Origin: Sphaerosporella brunnea
Lineage: Eukaryota; Ascomycota; Pezizomycetes; Pezizales; Pyronemataceae
DNA: 64,000 bases
Reading direction: 5' to 3'
NCBI GenBank assembly: GCA_008704415.1
Contig: VXIS01000201.1
Span: 24,643 to 88,642 of the forward strand
How positions within the stretch are numbered: position 1 is the stretch's first letter; each line of letters opens with the position of its first letter. The position numbers and the translations under genes were made by a program. Below the pieces are notes generated by a model that did not search any database, was not told where the DNA came from, and saw only the letters and a list, made by a program, of their open reading frames with translations. Of the stretch, positions 1 through 9,067 are shown piece by piece.

Positions 1-261
1 ACAGTTGTCTCGGCGTATCAATCACAACTTCCGGCAATAAACCTCGAGGATGTGCGCTTACTAGCGCAGGGAAACGACGCGGTGGCGAACGCAGTATCTG
101 ACTCCGATTCTGGTACAGATACTGACTCCAGCTCTTCTTCGGATCTCAGCGATCCTCCCTTGGACCGCTGTGAACCACCGCTGACTAAAGTCCCTCGTGG
201 ACGTCCCAAGAAAAAGCGTATGTGCAAAGACGAAGCGCATAGACAACGGATATTTGAATGA
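1..261 (+). pseudogene. C-terminal tail of a transposase-like protein (possibly MULE), cut by window edge
   Basis: The frame is open from the first base to a TGA at 259-261. It has an acidic serine-rich stretch (about residues 30-50) and a basic block PRGRPKKKRMCKD near the end. Tails with a GRPKKKR-type block followed by a short basic end are known in fungal Mutator-like (MULE) transposases, which is the reason for the tentative call. No catalytic domain is in the window. The next 120 bp contain three variants of GGTGGTATCCTG-like sequence, which could be the element's own end. It could also be any nuclear protein with an AT-hook-like block. Confidence 0.33.
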
Positions 262-387
262 AGGGAATAAAACCAATGTTGGTCACGTACTCTCACGCGG
301 TGTTGTGGTATCCTGGACAATAACGAAATTAGGTGGTATCCTGCTCTTTTCGAGGGTTTTTGGGTGGTATACTAGACATTTGCCCTA

Positions 388-562
388 TGTAATACATCAC
401 TCCGCTAGCAGTATCCAGTCGACTGGATCGCCTGCAGGCCGTCCAGTCCTGACCCCTCCAAGGACTGATTGGTCCAGGGCAGCCACTCGGACTGGACTGC
501 ATGATGTGATCCAGGTCCGGTCCGCGCTCAGGACTGAACAGACTGGACTGTGAGGAACACTG
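388..562 (+). mobile_element. 3' terminal fragment of a hAT element
   Basis: This stretch is the reverse complement of the left end of the hAT deletion derivative at 30848-31773, sharing the CCAGTCGACTGGAT block and many CCAGTCC/GGACTGG motifs. It ends in the same 13-bp terminal repeat, GTGAGGAACACTG (550-562). TGTAGATG follows at once and is repeated after one base, so a clean 8-bp target duplication cannot be assigned. The other end of the element is absent and homology stops near 388, where MULE-like sequence adjoins. Confidence 0.6.
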
Positions 563-570
563 TGTAGATG

Positions 571-2490
571 TTGTAGATGTAACCGGGCGTTTTGGATGCG
601 CTGGTTGTGTACGGCCTGCACGCACGAGGAATGGTAGGCATCCCAGCGGCTGTGGAACGAGATGAAGACCGTGGCGCCCAGAGCTGAGGGGTCCATCATC
701 CTCAACCATTCTAACGGTGAAGATCAGGGTCTCCGGAGGGGTAGCCGTCAATAGACAATCGCTCTGAAGACCAAAGCGGTTCCTAGTAATGGGGAACATG
801 CTACTACTGCAAATGCTACAGTCGGTCGACGCGGCCACGGCTGCCAACAGACCGGCCAGTCCGGCCCTGAAGCCGTTTGAATTATACGGGCTTTTCAAAG
901 GGGGGCCCGTTTGTACCAGGTATTTGGACCGAGATCCGGGCGCCCGATGGGCTGCGTGACATGCAGGCGCACACCGGGCCCGCCAGGCACTGTGCCATTG
1001 TTTTAAACAGCACAACAACCCCCAGACGACGTCGAACTCAGTCCCCACAACCTGCAATCATTCCACCCTAAACCCACCAGTGATTCCGTCTTTGCTGCCT
1101 GGGTTTCCAAATCGTTCACTATACGTTCGACCTTCTCGATCTGCGAGCCGGGACCATACAGAAGAGCCTGCACACAAAAACCCGTAGATGGTGTGCAGGA
1201 ATACCGATAACCGGCAGGGATTCCGGCGTTTCCGACCACTCAGTGCGTTCGGAGATTGCCTCGTGATCGGCACGAGAGACATACCGGCACAACCGGCACC
1301 CAAAGGCGCCTGTCAGGCATCCAGATATTGAAGACGTCGCCAACCATCGGAGAGTCTATAATTTTTTGGCAGTGTTTATAACATCGTCTTTGTATGCTTT
1401 TCAAACAAGTATCGTGTGATCTCAGGTCCCTTCTCACAACATGGCATCCATTCCTCAGCAAGACGCCCTTCCATTCTAAGCCACTCCTCGCTTCTTCCAT
1501 TCCCCATCTCTCCGGAGGATCTGAAACTTTCTTTTCAGCCTGCGTCGAGCTCCGTGGTTGTGACGCAGCGATCTCGATCTGGGTGGCTGGTCTCCATCGT
1601 GATCGGCTTTTCACAGCTAATCCCCCTTTTGCCTTTGTATTCCACTCCCGTGCATTGTCTTCTAAATTTTCCCCGAGGGTCTCGGTCTAGTGAGAATCGT
1701 GCGGTCTCGAAATGTATCGCCGGTCTCGTGGCAGTCTCAACGGTTCTTGTTCGGTGTCGTCTTCTCGCGAATGCTCGGATGTCTGGCCAACGTTCTGGCT
1801 GCTATGGTGCCGCTGTTGTGTGGGGAGGCATAGCTCGGGTCGTGAAGGGTCTGCAGGGCGCGGGATTGTAGGGGTTGATTCGGTCGTTGCCAGTGCACAG
1901 TGATTCGGTGGAGGACCACCGGTGAAATATACCACGTCCAGCGGCTGGTACACAAATGGCTATTGCACGAGGATAGTGTTGGCAATTGCATTGTTGCTAT
2001 GTTCCTCACCCACGTAGGTGCGCCAGCGCGCATGACCCGTGCGCCGAGTTTACGATGCAGACTGGAAGCTCTCCCGTGGCGGAGAGATTCTCGCCGGGTC
2101 TCACCTGGTCTCGCGAGGCCGCCATCATTCTCGGTCAGTCTCGCCATTCTGGAGCGGTCTCGACGCTTCATGACGTGTCTCGATCATTCTCAGTCTCGTC
2201 TCGCGGTCTGCTGTGCATCACTGGTTCAAACAGTCGCATGCTCAATGTATTGTACTGGGGTGCGGCTGGTCAGGATGAGACGTGAGGGCGGGCGGTGAGA
2301 GTTCGATCGCGAGCGGGTGGTGGCGAGGCAGTGGCAGTGTTGTGCAGTGTGGTGGATGGGCAGTAGTGGTGAAGCTGGTTGAGATGGAGCTTGAGTCGGT
2401 GAAATATCGAAGACCAGGTACACCCACAGGCTGAACACAATTCTATGTAGAAGCTCGAAGCCCGGTTGAGCCAGACTTACCATCGTTAGA
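571..2490. other. Gene-poor stretch with degraded repeats
   Basis: No ORF here has recognisable domains. 838-1000 is a GC-rich repeat listed separately. About 1670-1800 and 2085-2215 are clusters of GGTCTCG/TCTCGC motifs at irregular spacing, all in one orientation, which inflates serine/arginine-rich ORFs in several frames. 2290-2400 is purine-rich. I see nothing else I can name. Confidence 0.5.
838..1000 (+). repeat. GC-rich dispersed repeat, copy 1
   Basis: The segment CCGGCCAGTCCGG, then GGGCCCGTTTG.ACCAG, then GGGCCCGCCAGGCA recurs in the same order at 59168-59350, and its last part recurs inverted at 45310-45335. At 59168 the repeat begins CAGGGTTGTCAAAAG, a hAT-like start, but no target duplication was found at any copy. 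Probably a degraded non-autonomous DNA transposon. Confidence 0.45.
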
Positions 2491-2584
2491 GCCGGCTGGG
2501 GCTTAAAATTTAGCCGAATCGAGTCGCCTCTGGCTCAGAGCTCGAGCCATGCACTCGAGCCGGCTCGGCTTGTGTCCATCACTA
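2491..2584. mobile_element. Right terminus of a GAGCCG-rich hAT element
   Basis: A 90-bp piece dense in GAGCCGGCT/GCTCGAGC motifs that ends GTGTCCATCACTA, the terminal sequence of the hAT element at 25647-26608. No matching left end is present nearby, so this is a truncated copy. Confidence 0.5.
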
Positions 2585-2800
2585 CTGTGAAATAGCAGAT
2601 CGTAAAAGCTCACAACAAGGTCACAAACGGCGTTCGGGATACCATTGAGTATCTCGGCCCGTTCACAAACATCGTTGGACTGGGTGTGAGGGTGGAAGCA
2701 GAGAGGAGACCACCCGCTGGAGCAATGCCAGCTCCACATTGAGGGGTACGACCGGTCGCTCGTCAAGTCCCTTTCTCAGTTGGTTGACCGTTATCTACCT

Positions 2801-3915
2801 TAGTGATGCAAACGAGCCGAGCCAGCTCGAACTCCGAACTCGAGCTGCGAGCTAGAGCCGGCTCGAACGTACATATTTTTGTACTCGAGCAGCTCGAGCA
2901 TAAAAATGTTTGGGCTCGAGCTCAGCTCGACTTCTCTCGAGCTTTCTAAAAAGAACGAGGTTCCGCCGAGATTTCGAGAGGAGGTACCCCGAGCCAGAAA
3001 GGGAAACAACGCTGGACCGGCGGCGGATGCTTCAAGCCGGGAAACCACAGAACCTGAAGTAGATGAACATGATTCCGGCACAGAGGGTGACACGGAATCT
3101 GATGCTGAAGAAGGCTCATCACCGAAGCGACGGAAGAAGAAGGCAGGCTCTAGTTCTGACAACAAGAAGCCCCTCGAACTCGTTCGATGTTGCCATTGCT
3201 CGAAGACGTGGGGTCCCTATAAATCCTGGTATAAAACTACCAGCCCTTATAAGAGGAACATCGCATCCAAGCACCCGAAGCTGCCCTGCAATGATGCCTC
3301 GGAAAAAGGTTATGATTCAGCAAATGCGAGACAGGCTTGCGGCGGAGGGTAGTGCTTCTGGCCTTGGCATAGCGGGAGATATTATCAAAAAGAAACGCAA
3401 ACGGCTTCTGGAGGAGTCGAGCAGCGCTTTGTTGTTGCTTAAGCATTGGCTCAAGCATACGGAAATAATTTGCTCTGAGTTCGGACGCGGGGATACCGGC
3501 ATTGATTGTGGTCGTCCATCTCCGACGACCAGGTTTATTTAACTGCCTGCACCATACGAAGATCCGGATGTTCTACCAGAGGTGGCAGTCAGGGGGGGGC
3601 AACCACTCGGAGTGACCATGATATGCCGGAGGGTGTAGATTTAAACACGGAGGCAGCGCTCAAATCCTCTTCGGGCCTGTCCGACTTATCGGACTGATCT
3701 ACCCTGGGATAACTACATAGTAGAAAATTTACATGGCCATGAACTGCCTCCTGCCGGCGTGCTCCCGCCTCAAAATTTGATTTCTCTCCACCAGCTCGAG
3801 CTTCGGCTCGAGCCGCTCGAGCCCGGCTAGCGCTCGCGAGCCGAGCCAGTAAAACTGACGATCCCGCTCGAGTCACCCCTTGAACTCGTCTCGAGCCGGC
3901 TCGTTTGCATCACTA
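2801..3915 (+). mobile_element. hAT element with perfect 18-bp TIRs and GAGCCG/CTCGAGC subterminal arrays
   Basis: The left end TAGTGATGCAAACGAGCC and the right end GGCTCGTTTGCATCACTA are exact inverted repeats. About 130 bp inside each end is packed with GAGCCG, AGCTCGAG and CTCGAGC motifs, the kind of subterminal array hAT transposases bind. The 1.1-kb interior holds a broken ORF with a zinc-finger-like segment. The flanking octamers (ATCTACCT left, GCCAGGTC right) do not match, so the insertion is old or the copy is recombinant. Related copies are at 2491-2584 and 25647-26608, and an interior-only copy is at 41421-41776. Confidence 0.72.
2879..3540 (+). pseudogene. hAT transposase N-terminal relic with BED-like zinc finger
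   Basis: The first frame (2879-3352) has an acidic low-complexity region, a basic patch (KRRKKK) and then CCHCSKTW, about 18 residues and SKHPKLP, which resembles the C-x2-C...H pattern of BED zinc fingers at the start of hAT transposases. Reading then continues in another frame (3300-3540), so at least one frameshift separates them. The RNase H-like core and dimerisation region are missing. The start codon is uncertain because the ATG lies inside the terminal array. Confidence 0.45.
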
Positions 3916-4853
3916 GCCAGGTCAGCGTGCACTCAATAAAAGCGTACCAATCACGGGAACCATTTTTCGAGAGTAAGTCTGGGTGTAAAGCTTTGTCTGC
4001 GACGAGATTGACCAGTCACGCTAAGACTGGCTACTGCGCGGACATCCACACTCCAGACGGGTGCAAGTGATGTGCAACGTCTGTCTACGAGCACCGCAAT
4101 CTGCTGGAAAACCCCAACCCGCATCCTGCCTTACCCAAGCTGCGCCGGATTGGATATATCAACGGCCGTGGACAGCTCGATATCTTCAGGCTTCACTCCA
4201 AGTACAGTGTCGAATCCACAGCATGATGTTGAGCAACTCCGGCAAGTGTTTTTACAGGCACGGTCACAGCGGATTCAGCCCCTTGCGCCAGCTCAGTTTG
4301 GCTATTTCGCCGCGAGTACCCGAGATTTTATTGTTTCTTTTTGCGCAGCCCTGGCTCCAGGGTTAGCGTTAGGGTTGGATGCCAGGGCAGGTGCTAGCAA
4401 CATTCCTAGCGTGAACGCTAAGAATATTCCGCAGTCCCTGACCACGTGTTCAAACGTTCACGTACCTTTCGCCTGCCTAACCCACGTTCGACATCGGTTA
4501 GCCGAAAGTTGCGCGTGTAGAGAAACACAACCGGTGGAGGGAACCGCGTCGCGGCAATACACGAAACGACGTACAGCACGCGTGCTTGCGGCGCTTCCAT
4601 CCGCGCGCAGGCAATCCGCGGTGTGATCTTGACAACTCCAGCCTACTACTCGCTTCTGCTTCCGGTCCAGACTGCGATAGCCGCAGACTTTTGACAGTGT
4701 TCAAGACTAGTATAGGGCAGGCGGAGTATAGCACCGATGGGCACAGGGGCTCAGTGACGGACAACACAACCCGTCCGGGTCAGGTCGTTGAAAGCTCTGA
4801 AGGCGTGGCTCCGGCACTGCACAAACGCCAGGCCTGACGCCCGTCCGTTGCAG
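3916..4853. other. Unassigned stretch before the first chromovirus
   Basis: No recognisable gene. It contains one degenerate telomere-like run (about 4359-4377, GGGTTAGCGTTAGGGTT). ORFs of 60-180 codons occur in several frames without domains. Its last five bases, AGTTG at 4854-4858, are the target copied on insertion of the downstream LTR element. Confidence 0.5.
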
Positions 4854-4858
4854 AGTTG

Positions 4859-4990
4859 TGTAGGGATATACATAGGTACATAGGTACGAGTGACGACTAG
4901 TGAGGGAACCTAGATAGACCTGTTCCCCGCTGGCGTCGCTTAGGATCAATCAACCTTTCCCCTACAAACCAACCCCTATCCCTCGCGACA
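4859..4990 (+). repeat. 5' LTR of chromovirus 1
   Basis: 132 bp, beginning TGTAGGGATATACATAGG and ending CCTCGCGACA (TG...CA). It contains a doubled ACATAGGTAC motif. It is unusually short for a Ty3/gypsy LTR, and no clear TATA box is visible. Confidence 0.95.
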
Positions 4991-4992
4991 TT

Positions 4993-5010
4993 TGGTAGCA
5001 GCACCTTACT
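4993..5010 (+). other. Primer-binding-site candidate
   Basis: Two bases after the LTR is TGGTAGCAGCACCTTACT. Starting with TGG fits pairing with the CCA 3' end of a tRNA. I cannot name the tRNA: the first seven bases fit an initiator-methionine end but the rest does not clearly match. Confidence 0.5.
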
Positions 5011-5123
5011 CGGACAGACGTACCTCGTTACCTTGTAACGTTCTCTACGCGCGTCTGAGTAAAGCAAAGCAACCGACAAACCGACAACGAGACACCGAGC
5101 GGAGTGAAGCAAAGCAAGCGACA

Positions 5124-6593
5124 ATGGACTTCGGCGGTGGGATTGACGAACTCGAACCACCTGGCAACCCGTGGATGCCCCAGATGACCCAGATGCCCGC
5201 TCAGATGGACCCCTCTACAGTGGCGATGTTTCAGGCTGAACACAACAGTCAGATGAGAGCCGCGCAGGAGGAGTACGAGCGACGACTTGGTGAGGTTCAG
5301 GCGGACCACAATCGACAACTGGCAGAATTGAGAAACGCACTGGCTCAGCTGCAGCAACAGCAGCAGCCACAACAGCAGCCACAACAGCAGGCACGACAGC
5401 AGCCGCAACAGCAGGCACAACAGTATACACCACCTCCGATCCCAGGTTCCGCAATTCTTGCTGCTGCGCAGCGACCCAATCGTCTTGATCCTGATTATAA
5501 TCAGAAGCAGCAGCTGAAGGCAATCGCTCTCACGGCATTTGAGGGGGACTTTGATCACAAGTTGGTGGTGACGTTCATTCAGAAGGTCCGCCTTGCTGGC
5601 ACTGTGATGCGCCTTCGACCTACAATCTCGACAGCTGATTCCAACGCACTCATTGAATTTGCAGCTGGTTGGTTTGCAGATGAGCCAATGAACTGGTTCC
5701 AGCTGGTGGTCTTGGAGGATAATCACAGCACTACGTATGACGATGCCCGGAACGATGGATTTCTCTTTACCTTCAATGAGTTTGCGGACATGATGGTTCA
5801 CCGATTCTCGCCAACGGGGGCTACGGAGGACCTGTGGACTGAGCTGGAGAAGATGCAGAGGAAGAAGTATACTACGGCATATGCTTTCCATCATGCCTTC
5901 CTGGGAATCGCTAAGATGCTCGGAGTTTATCGACAAACAGAGCAGAAGGGTGGACGTGCCTTTGCCCTCTACGTCAAGAAACTTACTGCGCGGGAGGAGA
6001 CGATTTACCAGTCGATGATGGCTACCCTCCACCGTGAGCACAAGACCATGTATCTGGATGACCTGATGACTATCGTGGAGAACGCTGAGTCGAACCGCTC
6101 AAACCTACCCTCAACAGCAACCCCTACAGCTACTCCCTCTTCAACTCCTGCTGTCCTGACTACTCCAACTATGACCACTAGACCGACACCGATGGAATTG
6201 GATGCAGTAAGCGTTCGAGGTCGCGGTCGTGGACGAGGACAGGGACAGGACCGCGAGAAGTGTTTCAAGTGCGGCGGCTATGGCCATCATTCTTACCAGT
6301 GCGGCACTCCCGACGATTACAAGTCTGGTGGTGGTTTGCCGAGTCGTGGCCGTGGCCGTGGAGGACATGATGGAGAAGGCCGTGGAGGACGAGGTGGATA
6401 TAGCGGATATGGTAGCCGTAGTGGCTATAGTGGACGTGGCCGTGGCGGAAACAGCCAAGTCAACCAGCTTGAAGATGGCGACAAGGAAAAGACAGAAAAG
6501 AAAGCGAAGCATAAGGAGATGGGTGGACGCATAATTGGCGAGGTCCGAGATGGCAAGCTGTATGCATTGGAGGATAAGGAGGCGGATTTTTGA
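5124..6593 (+). CDS. gag: Gag of chromovirus 1
   Basis: Structural protein of 489 residues that would form the particle and bind element RNA. I chose the ATG at 5124 (context GACAATGG); the frame is open upstream almost to the LTR but without a better start. Order: N-terminal region with coiled-coil character and a glutamine-rich run (about residues 70-105), the gag core (about 125-300), a P/T-rich linker, one CCHC zinc knuckle (C-x2-C-x4-H-x4-C, about residues 380-393), then an arginine-glycine-rich tail with SGYG/GRGRGG repeats. The frame is intact. It ends TTT TGA, where a likely -1 frameshift leads into pol. Confidence 0.93.
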   Translation: MDFGGGIDELEPPGNPWMPQMTQMPAQMDPSTVAMFQAEHNSQMRAAQEEYERRLGEVQADHNRQLAELRNALAQLQQQQQPQQQPQQQARQQPQQQAQQYTPPPIPGSAILAAAQRPNRLDPDYNQKQQLKAIALTAFEGDFDHKLVVTFIQKVRLAGTVMRLRPTISTADSNALIEFAAGWFADEPMNWFQLVVLEDNHSTTYDDARNDGFLFTFNEFADMMVHRFSPTGATEDLWTELEKMQRKKYTTAYAFHHAFLGIAKMLGVYRQTEQKGGRAFALYVKKLTAREETIYQSMMATLHREHKTMYLDDLMTIVENAESNRSNLPSTATPTATPSSTPAVLTTPTMTTRPTPMELDAVSVRGRGRGRGQGQDREKCFKCGGYGHHSYQCGTPDDYKSGGGLPSRGRGRGGHDGEGRGGRGGYSGYGSRSGYSGRGRGGNSQVNQLEDGDKEKTEKKAKHKEMGGRIIGEVRDGKLYALEDKEADF

Positions 6594-6623
6594 CTCGGGC
6601 TGCCGCCACGCGCACGACAGCCC
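6587..6623 (+). promoter_or_regulatory. Likely -1 ribosomal frameshift site between gag and pol
   Basis: Gag ends GAT TTT TGA, with a run of five T at 6587-6591. Slipping back one base on UUU gives UUG ACU CGG, the start of the pol frame. The pol frame is closed by TAA at 6575-6577, so the shift must occur within about 15 bases and the T run is the only slippery place. Five bases on, GGGCTG (6597-6602) and CAGCCC (6618-6623) can form a 6-bp stem with a 15-base loop, the usual spacing for a stimulatory hairpin. It is not a classic X XXY YYZ heptamer. Confidence 0.6.
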
Positions 6624-8617
6624 ACAGATCGGTCAAAATGGAGCTTAGCATAGTTGATGGAGATTCAGCTAATCTACTACATTTCAATTTGCCGGTTCTA
6701 AGTCGCGAAGAGAAGAGAGTGGCTACAGCTTATTCGTTGATGGATGGTGGAGCAAGCCATAAATTTGTTACACCATCAATGGTGGAGGCAATTGAAGCAG
6801 CGGCAGGAGAGAAGATGGAGAGACGCAACCGTGGAAATATGGAACTCACGACAGCCGGAAAAGTGGAAAACCTGCCACGAGTGCAAGTGAAGCTGAAAAT
6901 CGCATTCGGTCGTTTCAAATACTCAGGTTGGTTCACACTATACAACCTGGTGAAATACGACATAATCTTTGGCAAAGATTGGATGGAGGAGATCGAGCAC
7001 GACATCAATCATACCACCAACGTCATCACAATCCACCCGGTGGGCGGAATCGAAGCTGTTCGCCTCCGCGGCCTGGTGAGAGGTGTAGGACGAGAAGGTG
7101 GCACTTCAGAGGAGGAGAAGGACAAAGGAGAAGGACGAGAAGGTGGCACTTCCGAGGAGGAGAAGGAAAAAGGAGAAGGACGAGAGGATGGCATTGATCT
7201 TATGGTTGTTGAGCAGGTGGTTGCATACATTGATCCACCTGGTGAAAGGGAGTACGAGGACATGGCGATATCCACAACCGCATGCCGAGAGTATTACTCT
7301 TCACGTCGCACGGAGCCTGTTTCTGCACGAACACGTCGCCTGGCAAGCTTGGAAGCAGCAAAGACCATTCACGAGCTATTTGTAGCGGAGTTGAATCAAG
7401 TGGAAAGTCCAAGTCCTATGGATGCCAAGATTCGTAAGGAGTATGCCGACCTCTTCAAGGAACCAGAAGGGTTGCCTCCACACCGACCTAAGTTTGGCGA
7501 TTTCCGTATACGACTGGTTCCTGGATCTCAAGCTCCATACCGAGCTCCATATCGCCTTACCCCGGCAGAATGGGATGAGTATAAGCGGCAGACAAAGCTA
7601 TTCAGCAGCAAACGACATATCCAACGCAGTCGCTCACCCTATGCAGCCCCAGTGTTATTTGTTCCCAAACCAGGTGGAGCGCCTGGAGAACTACGTATGG
7701 TAATCGACTATCGAGCACTCAATGCAATTACCATCAAGGATCGATTTCCGCTACCACTACCAGAGGAACATGAGTGGCATGTAAAAGCGGTCCTGGATAC
7801 GCTGCGAAAGAATGTGTTCCGCCTGAAGGACAAGAAATGCGCGTTTGGTCATCAGGAAACCGACTTTGTTGGCTTCCACATTGATGGCAAGGGTATCCGT
7901 CTAACGGAAGACAAGATCAAGTCAATCGCCAGCTGGCCAATGATTCAATCACCCAAGGACGCTCGGATCTTTCTGGGCCTTGCAGGAGCATACCGCAAGT
8001 TCGTACCCAAGTTTACCATCAAGGCTTTACCGTTCTTCGAGGTCCTCAATATGAGCAAGCATGAATTCCGTGCGCATGTGGCCAATACTGAGAATCAGGC
8101 AAGGCTGGAGCAGGCTCTGGCAGATCTCAAGGAAGTACTAACGTCAGAACCCTGTCTGGCACTACCGGAGGCTGGAAACAGTGAATTCCTTGTTCGAACA
8201 GATGCTTCAGATTTTGGCATTGGTGCCACGCTACGACAGCTACAGCAAACGAACGATGACGGCCAAAGCTTTGAGGAGAAAGTACTGGCCTATTTCTCAC
8301 GCAAACTTCACGGTGCGGAACAACGTTATTCCACATACGACAAGGAACTTCTTGCAATCCGTGACGCTCTGAAGCATTGGCGATACTACTTACTGGGCCG
8401 CCACACAACTATATCAACTGATCACGCCAGCTTACGCCACATGCTACAGCAACCAAAGCTCAGTCAACGTCAGATGCGTGCTCTTGAGGATATGATGGAG
8501 TATGATTTTGATGTTGAATACTTACCGGGAGCAAAGAACTACGTGCAGGATGCCCTGAGTAGACGTCCTGATTACAAGGAGCCACCACTACCACGCTTGA
8601 CATCTGCGAGCAAGTAA
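6590..8617 (+). pseudogene. pol: Pol part 1: protease, deleted reverse transcriptase, RNase H
   Basis: The frame starts inside the gag stop and has no ATG, as expected after a frameshift. Retropepsin motif LMDGGASHKF at about residues 50-59, with YDIIFGKDWM after it; the active-site triad reads D-G-G rather than D-S/T-G. A tandem 45-bp duplication encodes an acidic linker (about 165-200). RT begins normally (LRMVIDYRALNAITIKDRFPLPLPE) but jumps directly to EHEWHVKAVLDTL near 7766. About 100 residues are missing in frame, including LDL...GYHQI and the YxDD box, so all RT catalytic aspartates are gone. RNase H is complete (TDASDFGIGATL, DKELLAIRDALKHWRYYL, STDHASLRHML). The frame ends at TAA 8615-8617. 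Confidence 0.92.
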
Positions 8618-9067
8618 TTGGCGAATGAGGAGCTATTTCAACTGGCTATTGAAGACGGCAAGGAATGGTTCGAGAGCATCCGTCATGGATATTTGGAGGA
8701 TCCCTACTGCCGCGATGTATTGTATCATTTACAACCAGAACCGAACCCAGTTGGCAAACGGTCACCAGGAGAGGAGCGACAGCACAAGGCCGACCTTCGA
8801 CGGCAGCACTCTCGTGGACGACACTACCATTTGGACGATGGTATGATCATTCACAACCATACTGGCTGTCTGGTCATCCCGCAGATAAAAGATATCAAGT
8901 ATCGCATTCTTCGAGAGGCACATGACGCGGCAGTTGGAGGCCACTTTGGGCTTAGCAGAACGTACGAAACAATTGCACGAAGGTTCTTTTGGCCGCGAAT
9001 GTATCAGGAAGTGAAGCGCTATGTGCAAGGCTGTGCAACATGTGCACGCACCAAGTCATCAAATTAG
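8618..9067 (+). pseudogene. pol: Pol part 2: integrase zinc-binding region
   Basis: Continues pol in the same frame after the TAA at 8615. It holds the linker and the HHCC zinc-binding domain of integrase (HDAAVGGHFG about residues 108-117; CATCART about 140-146). The stop at 9065-9067 is TAG, where related elements usually continue through a short linker to KPYGLLQPL, which is exactly what follows. The two stops make pol unreadable as one polypeptide. Both fit a C-to-T change in CA context. Confidence 0.88.

Noticed and set aside
329..1057. Minus-strand ORF of 242 codons
   Set aside because: Runs across a hAT terminus and a GC-rich repeat with no domain; a chance open frame in low-stop sequence.
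2801..3915. 8-bp target duplication around the GAGCCG hAT
   Set aside because: ATCTACCT and GCCAGGTC do not match in either orientation; the element is supported by TIRs only.
5028..6041. Minus-strand ORF of 337 codons
   Set aside because: Antisense shadow of gag; leucine-rich only because gag is glutamine-rich.
7085..7190. Separate mobile or regulatory repeat inside pol
   Set aside because: A 45-bp in-frame duplication coding an acidic linker; part of the polyprotein.
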